Assembly: GCF_031143425.1 (NCBI RefSeq)
Contig: NC_090444.1
Coordinates: forward strand, 1,317,453,324-1,317,517,323
Source: Pleurodeles waltl
Lineage: Eukaryota; Chordata; Amphibia; Caudata; Salamandridae
DNA: 64,000 nt
Direction of reading: 5' to 3'
Every line of letters starts with the position of its first letter. The first letter of the stretch is position 1. The translations under genes were made by a program, and so were the position numbers. Positions 24,471 through 35,829 of this stretch are shown here, piece by piece. The notes below the pieces were generated by a model. The model worked only from the letters and a program-made list of their open reading frames with translations, did not search any database and was not told where the DNA came from.

Positions 24471-26447
24471 CTTGGGGGCCTGCAGCACTGATTGTGCCAC
24501 CTACTTAAGTAGCCCTTTAACCATGGCTCAGACTTGCTTTTGCAGAGCCTGTGTGTGCAGTTTTACACTGCCAAGTCGTCTTCACAAAATAACCGTTTGC
24601 CAGGCCCAAACCTCCCCTTTTTATACAAATAGGTCACCCCTAAGGACAAAACAGAGGGCAGGGTGCAATATCTTTAAAAGGTAGGACTTGTATTTTTAAG
24701 TTTGATATATCCTGGTAGTGAAAAACTTCCAAAATTACGCCTTATAAGTGTAATTTGCAATCTTGCAGAAATAAACTCTTCAAGTTTGGTGTCTGTGGAA
24801 TCACAATTTAAAATCACAACTAATGGTGAAGTCGGATTTTAAATTGCAATTCTGAAAATGCCACTTTTAGAAAGTAGGAATTTTCTTATTTTTGCCATTT
24901 GGTGCTTGCCGCCTGTCTCAGGTCATTTGTCTGGAGTGGGTGACAGCTGAGCTTTGAATATTCCCTCTAGACAGCCACACACAATGGGAGCTTAGGTGTG
25001 ACTTGATAGGTCATCCAGGGAGGATGGACAGGAGGAGCTGGACCCAGCCTCACTAACACCTGAATAGGCTGCATTCTGTCCTCACACAAAGGACTGCATA
25101 GCCCCCTTAGTGAGTCTGGAGCCAGGGCAGGAAGAGCAGGACCTCTGTGCAATTCAAAGGTCTGTATTTGAAGTCTTTCTCACTTTAAAGGCCAAAGTGG
25201 ACATAAGTACCAGACCTCTGACCACCAGCTCAGTACACTTCGCGACCTGTGAATACTCTGCCAGGAAGAAGGATGCTCTGCCGCTGATAGACTGACATTC
25301 TGCTGGACTGCTGCTGTGCTGGACGCCTGCCTTTCTGGCTGCCCTACTGCCTGCTGTTCCCATGCCTGGGTGAGAAGGATTGGACCTGCATCATTTGATG
25401 CCAGCGTGACTCCAAGGGCTAGCTGACTGGCCTCGCCTCCTAATCCAAAGTCTCATGTCATGAAAGACTTTAAACCACCCTGCTCCTGCACCTGGTCTCT
25501 GCCAACTGAGTCCCCTTTACCAAGTTGTGCCACCCCAGTTCAGTACCCTTGGAAGTGAGCCTAAGTTATTTGCTCCAGCAGAACCAACGCATCCTCTGCT
25601 GTGGGAGAAGAATTGATGCATTGCTACTGTTGTGTAGAACAGAACCTGTGCATCACTTTCGGAACCACCACTGTGATGCTTTTCCTGGTGCGAAATCCTC
25701 GCATCCCTATCGATGGCAGCCTCGATGCCATAAGTCGTTATCACAGCCTCTGCTCTCATCGTAATCAACACATCACCTTGACTGCACAATGCATCCTCAA
25801 CCCTGGTCTTTGAATCGCAAGCCCAGGTGCCTGGATTCTCAGGCATCAACTCAGCAGGAACTTGCAGCTGAACTTCAGAGCATCTCAGAACTGACACATT
25901 GCCACTGCTGCATGGAGAATTTTGAAGCATCACCTCTACTGCATGGTTCAGAACTGACACAGCTCTCTGCAACCAGGATTAAGGCAATTTTGTTCAACTG
26001 GCCTAACTAGATCCCTGAGCTGACCCTTGCTCCATTGTTGGCGGCCTGAACGTTTGACTTTGTCCTGGTCTTGTTCGACCAGATATCTCTGATTGGTGCT
26101 TATTGCTTCCAAGCACACTTTTTTCAGTTTCATTTAAAAAAAATCAGAACTAAATTTTTACTTATTGGATTTTTGACAATTTTGTTTTGTTTTATTTGTT
26201 AAACCTTACTCCAATTTTCCAAATTGTTGTGGATTAATTTTGTGTGGCGTTTTCACTGTTTTACTGTTTGAATTGTTGCACAAATTCTTTACACTCTGCC
26301 TCTAAGCTAAGCCCGACTTCTCTGTGCCAAGCTACCAGAGAGTGAGCAAAGGTTAATTTAGGGTTTGCCTGATACTTACCCAGACTACAATTGTGGTTGT
26401 TTTACTAAGGTTTACACCCCAGTCAACTGACAACCCAATTTCTAACA
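24471..26447 (+). repeat. LTR, family B, plus orientation
   Basis: This LTR of about 2 kb ends in CCCAATTTCTAACA at 26447. Its reverse-complement relative lies at 29474-31698, sharing among others CACTGATTGTGCC, TTTACACT and GCTACCAGAG-GTGAGCA in matching order. The 5' end is missing: homology begins at 24471, whereas the inverted copy extends about 200 bp further to TGTTAGACCTG-like sequence. TTGG follows the end, which could begin a primer-binding site, but no internal coding region is visible downstream. Confidence 0.65.
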
Positions 26448-27811
26448 TTGGCCCTCTCCAGGTTTCACATTTTTTCCCTCTTTCTTACCTTTTAAATTTT
26501 CTGATACTGGTGGTTGGCGAGCCTCACAGAAGTTCTGGCTTCCTTAGACCACACTCACATAACCCACATGCACAGCTTCAACGCTTAGGACACATGCTTG
26601 AGACAGGGCAAGCCAAAAACCCACCAATCCCAGTCAATCTCATGGGTTGGCGGCTCATCAGTATATAAGGCACCTGCACGGACTGAGCTATCAGTCACCT
26701 TGGCTGAAAACTTTCTGCTGATTGGCTGTCTGAGCCAGCAGGTTCAAGAATGTTGCTGGAATGCGAGGAAATGCTCAGAATGCATTACTATAACCCCCAA
26801 TGATTGATATTTGGCAGGGCAGTAAGTCACTCCACAATCCATTTCTTAGTGCTTTACAAAAAGTTGCCCTCATTTTTCTCTACTGAAACAGCGCCACCAG
26901 CTCAGAGGTCAAAACAGACACCGAAGCGAGCAGTGACACTGCCATTGTGACATTTGCCTTAGTACAAGTAAGGACCCCCCCCCCATGTGGCTGCTGTTTC
27001 AAATGTGAATACAGCAGTAATCAGGGTTTAGTGGGCCCCTCAGGCCTCAAGGCCCTGGCGTCACTGCGCCTGCTGCACCAATGGAAGCTTTTCCCCTTAA
27101 AGCATGGTAGAGACACATGAAAAGAGGAGGATTCAATGCCGACTGATGACAAGGTGGTGCTTAACATTTTCCAAATACAACTGGTCAACAAAAGAAACTT
27201 GTGTAAACTTTGAAAGTCAGCAGTGTCAAATACTGGATAAAATTAACTAATTATGGAGAGGTGTACTTCAATGCCTGAGAAATGTATGTCATTTTTCTAA
27301 CCAGAAATACACAGTGAAAGAAAAGAACATGTTGCTAATTTAGTTTCTCAGGGCCAAAGACTTTGGGCTCTCCAAAGTGGGATTGGTAATTTATTTACAT
27401 AGCCTTGATAGTGCGACCTGTATCCAACAATCGTGGAAAGACAGCATGTGATGCTACTTGAACATTTATCTGAATTGATGCTTTTCCCATGTTTTATTTA
27501 AAATAATCTTCAAGCATAGAAATTAAATACAATTGCGTCATCTTTATTCAGCTATTTGCCATAAGATCTCATAAAACAACCATTTAGATTTTCAAATATT
27601 AAAACCATAAAATCCTATAATATTTTAAAACTGAATACAATTAAAATCATAAGATCAATTTATGATATTCGGTAATTAAAATACTTAAATACTATCATTT
27701 GTTTCCTAATTGCTAAAGCACACCTAAAAAAGTTCATTACAGAATGGCAAATTTCTAAGGTTGATTTTTGTGTGTATTCCATTGCATCCTTAAAATTTCA
27801 GAGATTTTTTT
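26448..27811. other. No recognised gene
   Basis: Sequence between the LTR and a local duplication. It contains a run of nine C near 26977. I see no coding signal or repeat ends I can name. Confidence 0.3.
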
Positions 27812-28528
27812 TAGGTAACAATGGTATCATAAAAGCAGACCTCAGAGCTAAATATAATGTGCAAAAAATAGAAAGTGACATGCTCTGATTTGACCTTGAA
27901 TCACAAGGACAGATATGTAGATCTTTTTCCCATATATAGGGCCTGATTCTAACTTTGGAGGACGGTGTTAAACCGTCCCAAAAGTGGCGGATATACCACC
28001 TACCGTATTACGAGTCCATTATATCCTATGGAACTCGTAATACGGTAGGTGGTATATCCGCCACTTTTGGGACGGTTTAACACCGTCCTCCAAAGTTAGA
28101 ATCAGGCCCATACTCTTTAGGAATTAAATTCAGCCTAACCAATGTCAAATAGGAACGATAATATGAATTTTCAAACCATTGTAGAAAGGGCTCTATGGCA
28201 ACTGTTGTTGCAAACAGAGAGCTCGAGCTACTTGTATACAAGATGTAAAAAGGACCTGTGATGTGAAATGCTTATGTTGTTGCTTTATTAACTCCGTTTT
28301 TTGACTCAACATTTTTTGCCTTAGGTAACAATGGTATCATAAAAGCAGACCTCAGAGCTCAATATAATGTGTAAAAATAGAAAATGACGTGCTCTGATCT
28401 GACCTTGAATCACAAGGACAGATATGTAGATATGTAGATCTTTTTTCCATATAAACTCTTTAGGAATTAAATTCAGCCTAACCAATGTTGCTTTATTAAC
28501 TCAGTTTTTTGCCTCAACATTTTTTGTG
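27812..28528 (+). repeat. Local direct duplication, second copy lacking a MITE
   Basis: GGTAACAATGGTATCATAAA and the following 110 bp occur at about 27815 and again at about 28325, continuing into CTTTAGGAATTAAATTCAGC in both. The first copy carries the palindromic MITE 27939-28109 and about 130 extra bases. The second copy shows the unoccupied insertion site. Confidence 0.8.
27939..28109. mobile_element. Near-perfect palindromic MITE (171 bp)
   Basis: The element reads GGGCCTGATTCTAACTTTGG at one end and the exact complement at the other. Nearly the whole length is one inverted repeat around a short centre near 28024. ATA flanks both sides (27936-27938, 28110-28112). The neighbouring duplicate at 28440-28455 lacks it and reads ATATAAACTCTTT at the equivalent place, supporting a 3-bp target duplication. 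No coding capacity. Confidence 0.85.
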
Positions 28529-28795
28529 CTCTACTTTATATCACACAACTAAATTACATACAATTGTTTATATTGCCAGGCAGCATGAAAGATGTGGCTT
28601 GCTGTTTGTAAAACCTAAATATATGATTTGTAAGCTTGATACTTGATACGTGAACACTTTATATGACATGGGTATGCAGTCTGATCCTTATACCTGATGG
28701 GTCATTTAATAATATCTAAATAGAGATGTGTTTTGAGCCAAGAATCAGAACATCATCTTAGCATGAATGACTGTGTTGATGAAATAGAAAATATA

Positions 28796-29459
28796 GGGCC
28801 AGATGTAGGAAAGTTTTTGCACGTCGCAAACAGCGAATTTCGCTGTTTGTGATGTGCAAAAACCACATTGCAATGCCCAATCCCTGTTTTGTGAGTTGGT
28901 AACTTGGTTACCGGCTTGCAAAATGGGACTGCGAGTCGCAATTATGAAGGGGTGTTCCTCTTCCTAATTGCGCGTCGCAGCGCATTGCTGCATTGCTTTG
29001 TGACCGCGAACGCGGTCGCAAAGCAATCACAGTTACCACCAGTGTCACACTGGTGGTAACCCATTCGCAAAAGGTAACGGGTCCCCATGGGCCCTCTTCC
29101 ACTTTGTGAATGGCAAGGAAAACATTTTTTCAGAGCAGGCAGTGGTCCTATTGTAATGCATCTCATTTTACTTTAAAAAAAACGGGCTGAATTACAAACA
29201 AAAAAAATGCTTTATTTAAAAGCAATCACAGACATGGTGGTCTGCTGTCTTCAGCAGGCCACCATCCCTGGGAGTGCTGCGAATCACAAGTGGGTCGCAA
29301 ATTGCGACCCACCTCATTAATATTAATGAGGTGGGCATTTGCGACCCCCTTGCGGTGTCAGGGACACCATCCTGCAACCTGAATTGCGACTCGCAAATTG
29401 CGAGACTCTCTGACTCGCAATTTGCGAGTCGCAATTCAGGAATTTCATACATCTGGCCC
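28796..29459. mobile_element. Foldback MITE with GGGCCAGATGTA termini (664 bp)
   Basis: GGGCCAGATGTA at 28796 and TACATCTGGCCC ending at 29459 are inverted termini, and ATA flanks both sides. Inside are several hairpins based on TCGCAAATTGCGA-type motifs, for example GACTCGCAAATTGCGAG and GGTCGCAAATTGCGACC, plus CACCAGTGTCACACTGGTG. The 3-bp duplication equals that of 27939-28109. The superfamily is not certain; PIF/Harbinger-like is possible because of the 3-bp duplication. Confidence 0.75.
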
Positions 29460-29473
29460 ATAGAGGGGTTGCA

Positions 29474-31698
29474 TGTTAGAAATTGGGTTTCTGGTTGGCA
29501 GAGATAATCAGCCTTTCCAAGCAGGAAGCACAATCCTAGTCACTGTAAGTCAGATCCACACTAAAAGTTAACCTGTGCTCACCCTCTGGTAGCTTTGCAC
29601 AGTGCAGTTAGGCTTAGCTTAAGATGTAATGTGTAAAGTATTTGTGCAACACTTCAAACAGTAAAACAGTGACAACACCACACAAAAATAATCTACAACA
29701 GGTAAGAAAAATAGAACTTAATTTGATGATCAAAACAAGACCATGAACAAGAAAATGACAAAATCCAATAAATAGAAGAGATGAGATATAATTTTTTTTA
29801 AAAACAATTTGCTAGTAGAGCTTAGAAGAAATATGCATCTGTTGGAATAGCCAGGTTGCGCTGGACCAGGACAAAGCTGAGAGTTCAGGTCTTCCGCAAT
29901 GGAGTACAGGCTGGCTACATGTCCCAGGCAGATCCTGCTGAGCAACAGTACCTTAATGCTTGTCGCTGCATGAGATTTGTTGATGATCCACACACAGTTT
30001 GGGTGTTGAGCAGGATTTCTACACGCAACTGCTGCATTGTGTCAGTTCCATGTGTGATGCGGTGGTTCTGAACACAGTGGTTCCGAATGCGATATGCCGG
30101 GTTAACCCATGCTAGAGGGCCGACGCATCGATCTTCTCCACACAGTGGTGGCAATGCGTTGGCTCTGAAGCGATAGTTTTAAGAGGTGATACAGCAGTTC
30201 CGACTGCATTTCACTGGTCTGGTCCCTGCAGCAGCAGTAATGCGTTCATCCTGATCTCGCACCAGGTGATGCCTTGGTTCCGATCAGCGCAACAGTGTTG
30301 ATGCACAGGTTCTGGCAGATGCAGCACTTTAAACTCACTTCCAAGGGCCTTGGACTGTATTGGAACCACTTGGCAGAGCAAGACTTGCAGCATGCAAAGT
30401 CAAGATGCTCCTTGTAGATGGAAGAGAAGTCGTTGATGTCCCTGAGACTTCAAAACAGGAGGAAAGCCAGGAAGCCTTTAGAGTCACTTTGGCTCTGAGA
30501 TGGAGAGCAGCAGGCCCAGTCATTCTCATTCCAAGGCAAGAGAACAGCAGAGTAGCAGCTCAGTAGAGTGGCAGTCCTTGTAGTAGCAAATCAGTCCTTC
30601 TTCCTGGCAGAGTAACCACAGGTTCAGAGGTGTACTGAGTTTGTGGTGTCAAAGGTACAGTACTTATGCTCAGTTGTGCCTTTGAAGTGGGGGACACTTC
30701 AAAGAAGGGCCTTTGAAGTACACAGAGGCCCTCCCTTCCTGATATGGCTCCAAACTCACTACAGGCGGGTATTCATCCCTTTGTGTGTGGCAGGATACTG
30801 CCCATTCACGTTGAAGTGTCAGTGCCTTCTACCCATCCTGCCAGGGATGGCCAATTAGGATGTTGATGGCTTATCAGTCACATCTAAATTCCCTTTGTGT
30901 GTGGCTGTTTAGAGAGAATGGACAAGCCCAGCTGTCACCCTACCACGATGTATATTGCAGACAGGCAGTAGGCACCAAAAGGCTAAAGTAAGTAAATGCC
31001 AACTTTCTAAAAGTGGCATTTACAGAACTGCAATATAAAATCCAATTTTACCATAAGTTGTGATTTTAAATAATGAGACCAGAGACAACACACTTGACAA
31101 ACTTATCTCTTTCAGATTGGAAATTACATTTATAAGATATAAAAAGGTAATCCCAGTGTTAGCCTATGTGCGATAAAGGCCTTGCAGTAGAAAACGAAAT
31201 TAGGAGTTTTTCACTATCAGGACATATAAAACTTAAAATTACACATCCTACCTTTTAAATATATTGTACCCTGCCCTGTGGGCCCCTTACGACCTACCTT
31301 AGGAGTGACATATATGTATATAAAAGGAAGGTTTAGGTCTGGCAAGAGATTTATCTTGCCAGGTCAAAGTGGCAGTTTAAAAGTGCACACACAGGTTCAG
31401 CAGTGGCAGGCTTGAGACATGGTTATGGGACTACATAAGTGGGTGGCACAATCAGTGCTGCAGGCATACATGCAGCATTTAATTTACAGGCCCTGGGCAC
31501 ATGTAGTGCACTTTACTAGGGACTTTTAAGTAAATTGAATATGGCAATCGGGTATGAGCTAATGTTACCATGCTTTAGTGGAGGGAGTGCAAACACTTTA
31601 ATACTGGTTAGGTAAAGCCAGCAAAATAAGGTCAGAAAATGGAGGGAGGCAGGCAAAAAGTTGAGGGAAAGACCAGCCTTAGAGTGTCAGGTCTAATA
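29474..31698 (-). repeat. LTR, family B, minus orientation
   Basis: The block starts with TGTTAGAAATTGGGTTTC and ends with TCTAATA (expected TCTAACA), giving TG...CA-type LTR ends of about 2.2 kb. It is the reverse complement relative of 24471-26447. No clear target duplication and no internal region are seen, so it is a solo or truncated LTR. Confidence 0.65.
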
Positions 31699-33300
31699 AT
31701 ACCCATGTGCAAAGTTGGCAAGATATTTACAGGGAAGAATGATTGAGTTTCTGGACTATGATGTAAGATACCACCTCTTTGCATAGTATCTCAGACCTGG
31801 TATCAAGTATGGCTGATTATGTTAAGATTAATTGTAAAGCACAATTGTCACTCCAATACACCCCTATTGTTCAATCTGGAACAGAACTCCAGAGGCATGT
31901 GAACTACTTGAGAGCCAGAAATAGAAGAGGATTTTTATCATTGCACTGAATTTGGTCACAGCATCATATCAGACATCAGCAGATCTGACCAGGTTTTGTG
32001 ATTTGTGAAACTTTTTCCAGCGATGGTTTTATGGGATTTTAGAATAGGTCCAGGCTGATTTGTGGTCTAGTACGTAACCAGCGATGATGCAATATTGCAT
32101 TCTTGTCTGGAATGGCAAGCTTTCTAATGTGAGATATTTCAATAATCTGGGGAAAATGAGGTCCAAAGTGTTGGCTGATCCAGTCAGAGATTTTAAGATC
32201 CATCTCCTGGACCACCTGATCTTTCTCCACACAGAGTATTTCCACTCCTTGCAAGTTTACTCATCAATTGGAATTCCACAAACTGGTAAGATTAAAAAAC
32301 AAGCATGTTGAGTTGATCTTCAGATGTTCGAGAATTTGAAGGCAAGACAGCACAAATGTTTTTTATACTGCCATAAAGGTAGCCCCCCCAATATTTCAAT
32401 TAAAATGACTGGGAGTCCCAGGGGTTGATGTCTTTATTAGGGTTGAAAAATGTTGGAGAATCCTCTTTTTACTTCCTTCCATTATTTAAAATAATTATGT
32501 TAGTGATATGCAGCTGAAGACCAATGAAACTTATAAATGATGCAAGGATTGTGTCTAGCTTTTGTAGACCATTGATTGGTTTCACCAAGGTCCTTGACTT
32601 CTTCTGAGCTCAGCGTGCACCTATTTTGCTGATCCATGGCATTATGCTGTACTACTGTCATAATGGGTTTCAGGGTAAGATAGATTGCTCAAGGTCATTG
32701 GTTGTGGCTGCCAATCAAGAGGCTTCAGTTTGCATGCAAAAACCCAATTGAACAGTATGGATTATTGAGCATTATTAAGAAGGTGAGGCATTTTATCTGG
32801 AAGTATTCTCAATTGGGGGACATGGACACAGAGTTGGGCATTTTTATCCATTGCCCTGCAAACACAGAATATGCCTTTGATGCTTCTCAGGAACATTAAT
32901 CAAATTGTTTTATTTCATAAAGCACTGCATGGGGGGGGTGCAAGTTATAGTTAGCCCAATTAATTAAAACTGGTGAATTTCAGATTTGAGTGTTTGTTTG
33001 TTTTCTGAACATTAGGTTTTGTATTATTTCAACACCTAGCAATAATATCACTTCAACCATTGTTTTTTAAGTGACTTTCTGGGGTTTTTCTTTAGTGCTT
33101 TCTAAAATTTCCTATAGAAATAAACATTTGAAAATTATGTTTTGGACATCTCCCTTCTTCTCTGCCTCTGCTCTATGGATCACCCTGAAACTTTCCAAGA
33201 GGTGCTTGGGTGGATTAACATTTTTTGGGAAGTTTCATGAAGATTTGCAAAGCAAAGAAATACCCTTTCAGGCCTAGCGTGCTGAATAAATTATGCAAAA
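31699..33300. other. No recognised gene
   Basis: Two overlapping minus-strand frames at 32029-32254 (for example ISQHFGPHFPQIIEISHIRK) look protein-like, but I cannot place them. A run of nine G occurs near 32930. Nothing else is recognised. Confidence 0.25.
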
Positions 33301-33308
33301 CATGCAAA

Positions 33309-33328
33309 ACACACACACATACACACAA

Positions 33329-33365
<37 letters not shown>
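33309..33365. repeat. (CA)n/(TA)n microsatellite
   Basis: An ACAC tract passes into a pure TA tract of about 28 bp. Confidence 0.9.
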
Positions 33366-33367
<2 letters not shown>

Positions 33368-33481
33368 AGAAGCCAAAATGCTATGGCACTGTTGTACCAG
33401 CTTGTATGCTGAGTAAATAAACAAAGAAGATATTGCTAAACTGCCTGGAGTACCGTTTTGTGGACCCTCAAAACACAGAGA

Positions 33482-34104
33482 GGGTCATTCTGACCCTGGC
33501 GGCCGGTGGCCGCCAGGGCCACCGACCACGGGAGCACCGCCGACAGGCTGGCGGTGCTCCAATGAGCATTCTGACCGCGGCGGTTCAGCCGCGGTCAGAA
33601 GCGGAAAGTCAGCGGTCTCCCGCTGACTTTCCGCTGCTCATTGGAATCCTCCATGGCTGCGGAGCGCGCTCCGCAGCCATGAGGATTCTGACCCCCCCTA
33701 CCGCCATCCAGTTCATGGCGGGAAAGCCGCCATGAACAGGATGGCGGTAGGGGGGGTCGCGGGGCCCCTGGGGGCCCTGCCCATGCCAATGGCATGGGCA
33801 CGGCAGGGGCCCCCGTAAGAGGGCCCCAAAATGTATTTCACTGTCTGCCTTGCAGACAGTGAAATACGCGACGGGTGCAGTAGCACCCGTCGCACCTTCC
33901 CACTCCGCCGGCTCGATTACGAGCCGGCATCCTCGTGGGAAGGTCGTTTTCCCCTGGGCTGGCGGGCGGATTAACTGGAACCGCCCGCCAGCCCAGGGGA
34001 AAACTCGTAATACCCGCCGCGGTCTTTTGACCGCGGCGCGGTAATTTGGAGGGCGCGATCCTGGCGGGCGGCCTCCGCCGCCCGCCAGGGTCATAATGAG
34101 GCCC
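33482..34104. mobile_element. Harbinger-type MITE built as a chain of hairpins (623 bp)
   Basis: The termini are GGGTCATTCTGACCCTGGCGG (left, first 20 bases considered) and GCCAGGGTCATAATGAGGCCC (right), inverted to each other, with AGA on both flanks. Almost the whole interior is a series of about 13 separate palindromes, for example GGAGCACCGCC with its complement (33531-33560), GCGGAAAGTCAGCGG (33601-33634), CATGGCTGCGGAGCGCG (33653-33682), GTATTTCACTGTCTG (33834-33868) and CGACGGGTGC (33868-33893). The right terminus resembles the right end of the Harbinger element at 56123 (CCGCCAGGGTTATGATGAGG), suggesting a derivative mobilised in trans. Confidence 0.75.
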
Positions 34105-34116
34105 AGAGTTTTGTAG

Positions 34117-34117
<1 letters not shown>

Positions 34118-34174
<57 letters not shown>

Positions 34175-34196
34175 GGAGAGAGAGAGATAGAGAGAT
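34118..34196. repeat. (TA)n followed by (GA)n microsatellite
   Basis: A TA tract of about 50 bp is followed by GAGAGAGAGATAGAGAGA. Confidence 0.9.
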
Positions 34197-34239
34197 TATT
34201 TTATTTTAGTTTTTTACATTTTATTTTTGGGATTTATTT

Positions 34240-35480
34240 ATTCGGAGTACATTATGACCACACCAATAGCATTAACACGACCAAATGAGCCAAATTGTCC
34301 TAAGTGAACAAGAAACACCTATCATGCAGTCATTATTTTCAGAGATAGAACACAGAAGCTTACAATAAAGTACAAGGCGCATCTAGGACATCAAACTATT
34401 GAAGACAGACACAAAAGAAGACAGAAAAAAGCCTGCTTTGATATACAAAGTCGTGACCAGCCAAAAACCAACCTGAAACCCCTCAGATTGCCCCATATTC
34501 TCCTTAGCCTAGCTCTCCGCTCATCATGATCTACTAATAGTATTTCAAGAAGGCCAGTATTCAGGAATTCATGCCACCAAAGCACAGGATTAGGGGCCTG
34601 AGCAAGTAGCCAATGCTGAGTTAAGAATAATCGTGCTGGAGCGATCACAAAGAAAGTAGATCCTAACAAGGTGCAGCGGTATGCCTAATAGTTCCCTAAT
34701 AAGATTAATTTAGGGTCCAGAACACATTGGTCTGACAGAGCCAATTAAGTTTTCCTGTAGCTTTCTGCCAATAATGACCAATAGAAGGACAGGCAGTGAA
34801 AATGTGAACGGCTTCCGCTTGGTCTGCTGAGCATCAGAAGCATTTAGCATCCTGTCTAACATTCATGACATAAAGACAGTAGGGAGTTTAATAAAAATCA
34901 TTGATGAATTTAAATTGATGAAGTTTGACCTTTGCAACATTTAAAACACTGTGCGGCAGCATATTTGCACGACTCATGTCATTTGGAATTACCAAAACGC
35001 CAAGGTGCCTGCTCCACTTATCTACCCACCATTAAAGGGGGTCAGCTCGCTGCCCCACCTCGGCCAATCAAAACCGTTTATAAGCTAAGCATTGACCTTC
35101 TTAAGTGGACCTCGCATCTAGCAGTCCAAAAATGCTGTTTGGGCAGCAGTCTAAATCTTCTGTCTTTACAATCCTGAGGATATGCCGAAGCTGAAGATAA
35201 CATAAGCCCCAAATCTCACTGTTCCCTATGGAAGACCTTGATTAATCGCGCCTTAAATGAAGCCGGATAATAACCCCCTAGGTCTGGTAGGGAGAAACCT
35301 CCTTTCTCTTGAGGCATCTGAAGAAGCTGTATGCTGGATATGGGCTTTTTATGTCAGCAGATACATTTTTGCCAAAAGGCCTCAATCAAGGTAGGACAAT
35401 TCATAAAATCAGACAAGATGGGTCCACCAAGACCATCTGAAGATATTGCATACCTGGGGAGTTGTTTCAGCAAACAGGAG
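34240..35480 (-). pseudogene. L1-like LINE ORF2 C-terminal fragment
   Basis: The minus-strand frames read PQEKGGFSLPDLGGYYPAS near 35310-35260, matching the GG(L/F)xxPxLxxYYxA motif downstream of the L1 reverse transcriptase. Further on, RLFLTQHWLLAQAPNPVLWW (34635-34560) resembles the extreme C-terminus, where LINEs encode W/P-containing helices. Several frames are used, so it is decayed. The catalytic part is absent. Confidence 0.65.
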
Positions 35481-35829
35481 AGAAACAGAAGAGGCACAGT
35501 CAATTAGTTGAGCAAGCAGCACCCACCCACTCTGGAAAACTCTTCTTGTGCAATGGTCAGGTATTGGTGCTTGTGAAGGGTGAACAGGGGCCAGACCCCT
35601 TTCAAGGTTGTGCAAGGTGATTGCCATTCTGCCATGTCTTAAAATGGTTTTGTAACTGTGCAAAAGCAAAACCTGTGATCTGGCTTATGCCTAACTGTCA
35701 AAATTTAGATAGAATCTTCAAAGTATTTGGGATGTAAATCACACAAACAAACTGTAAAAAAATAAGAATGATTTAAAAATGTAATTAGTGTTTCTTTAAC
35801 ATATGATCCTGTTTTCTCCTTTATATACA

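Larger units (their letters stand above)
19415..25000 (+). repeat. Tandem duplication, copy 2 (5586 bp)
   Basis: Equal to 13829-19414. It contains second copies of the LINE upstream part (19415-21266, minus), the MITE (19892-20004), the CA tract (21325-21461), the hairpin chain (21491-21876) and the SINE (23829-24142, minus). Its right side runs without a break into unique LTR sequence, while copy 1's left side runs into unique LINE sequence, as expected for a head-to-tail duplication. Confidence 0.9.

Noticed and set aside
33433..34119. Overlapping open frames on both strands around 33.5-34.1 kb
   Set aside because: GC-rich hairpin MITE; frames are open on both strands because stop codons are rare in such DNA.
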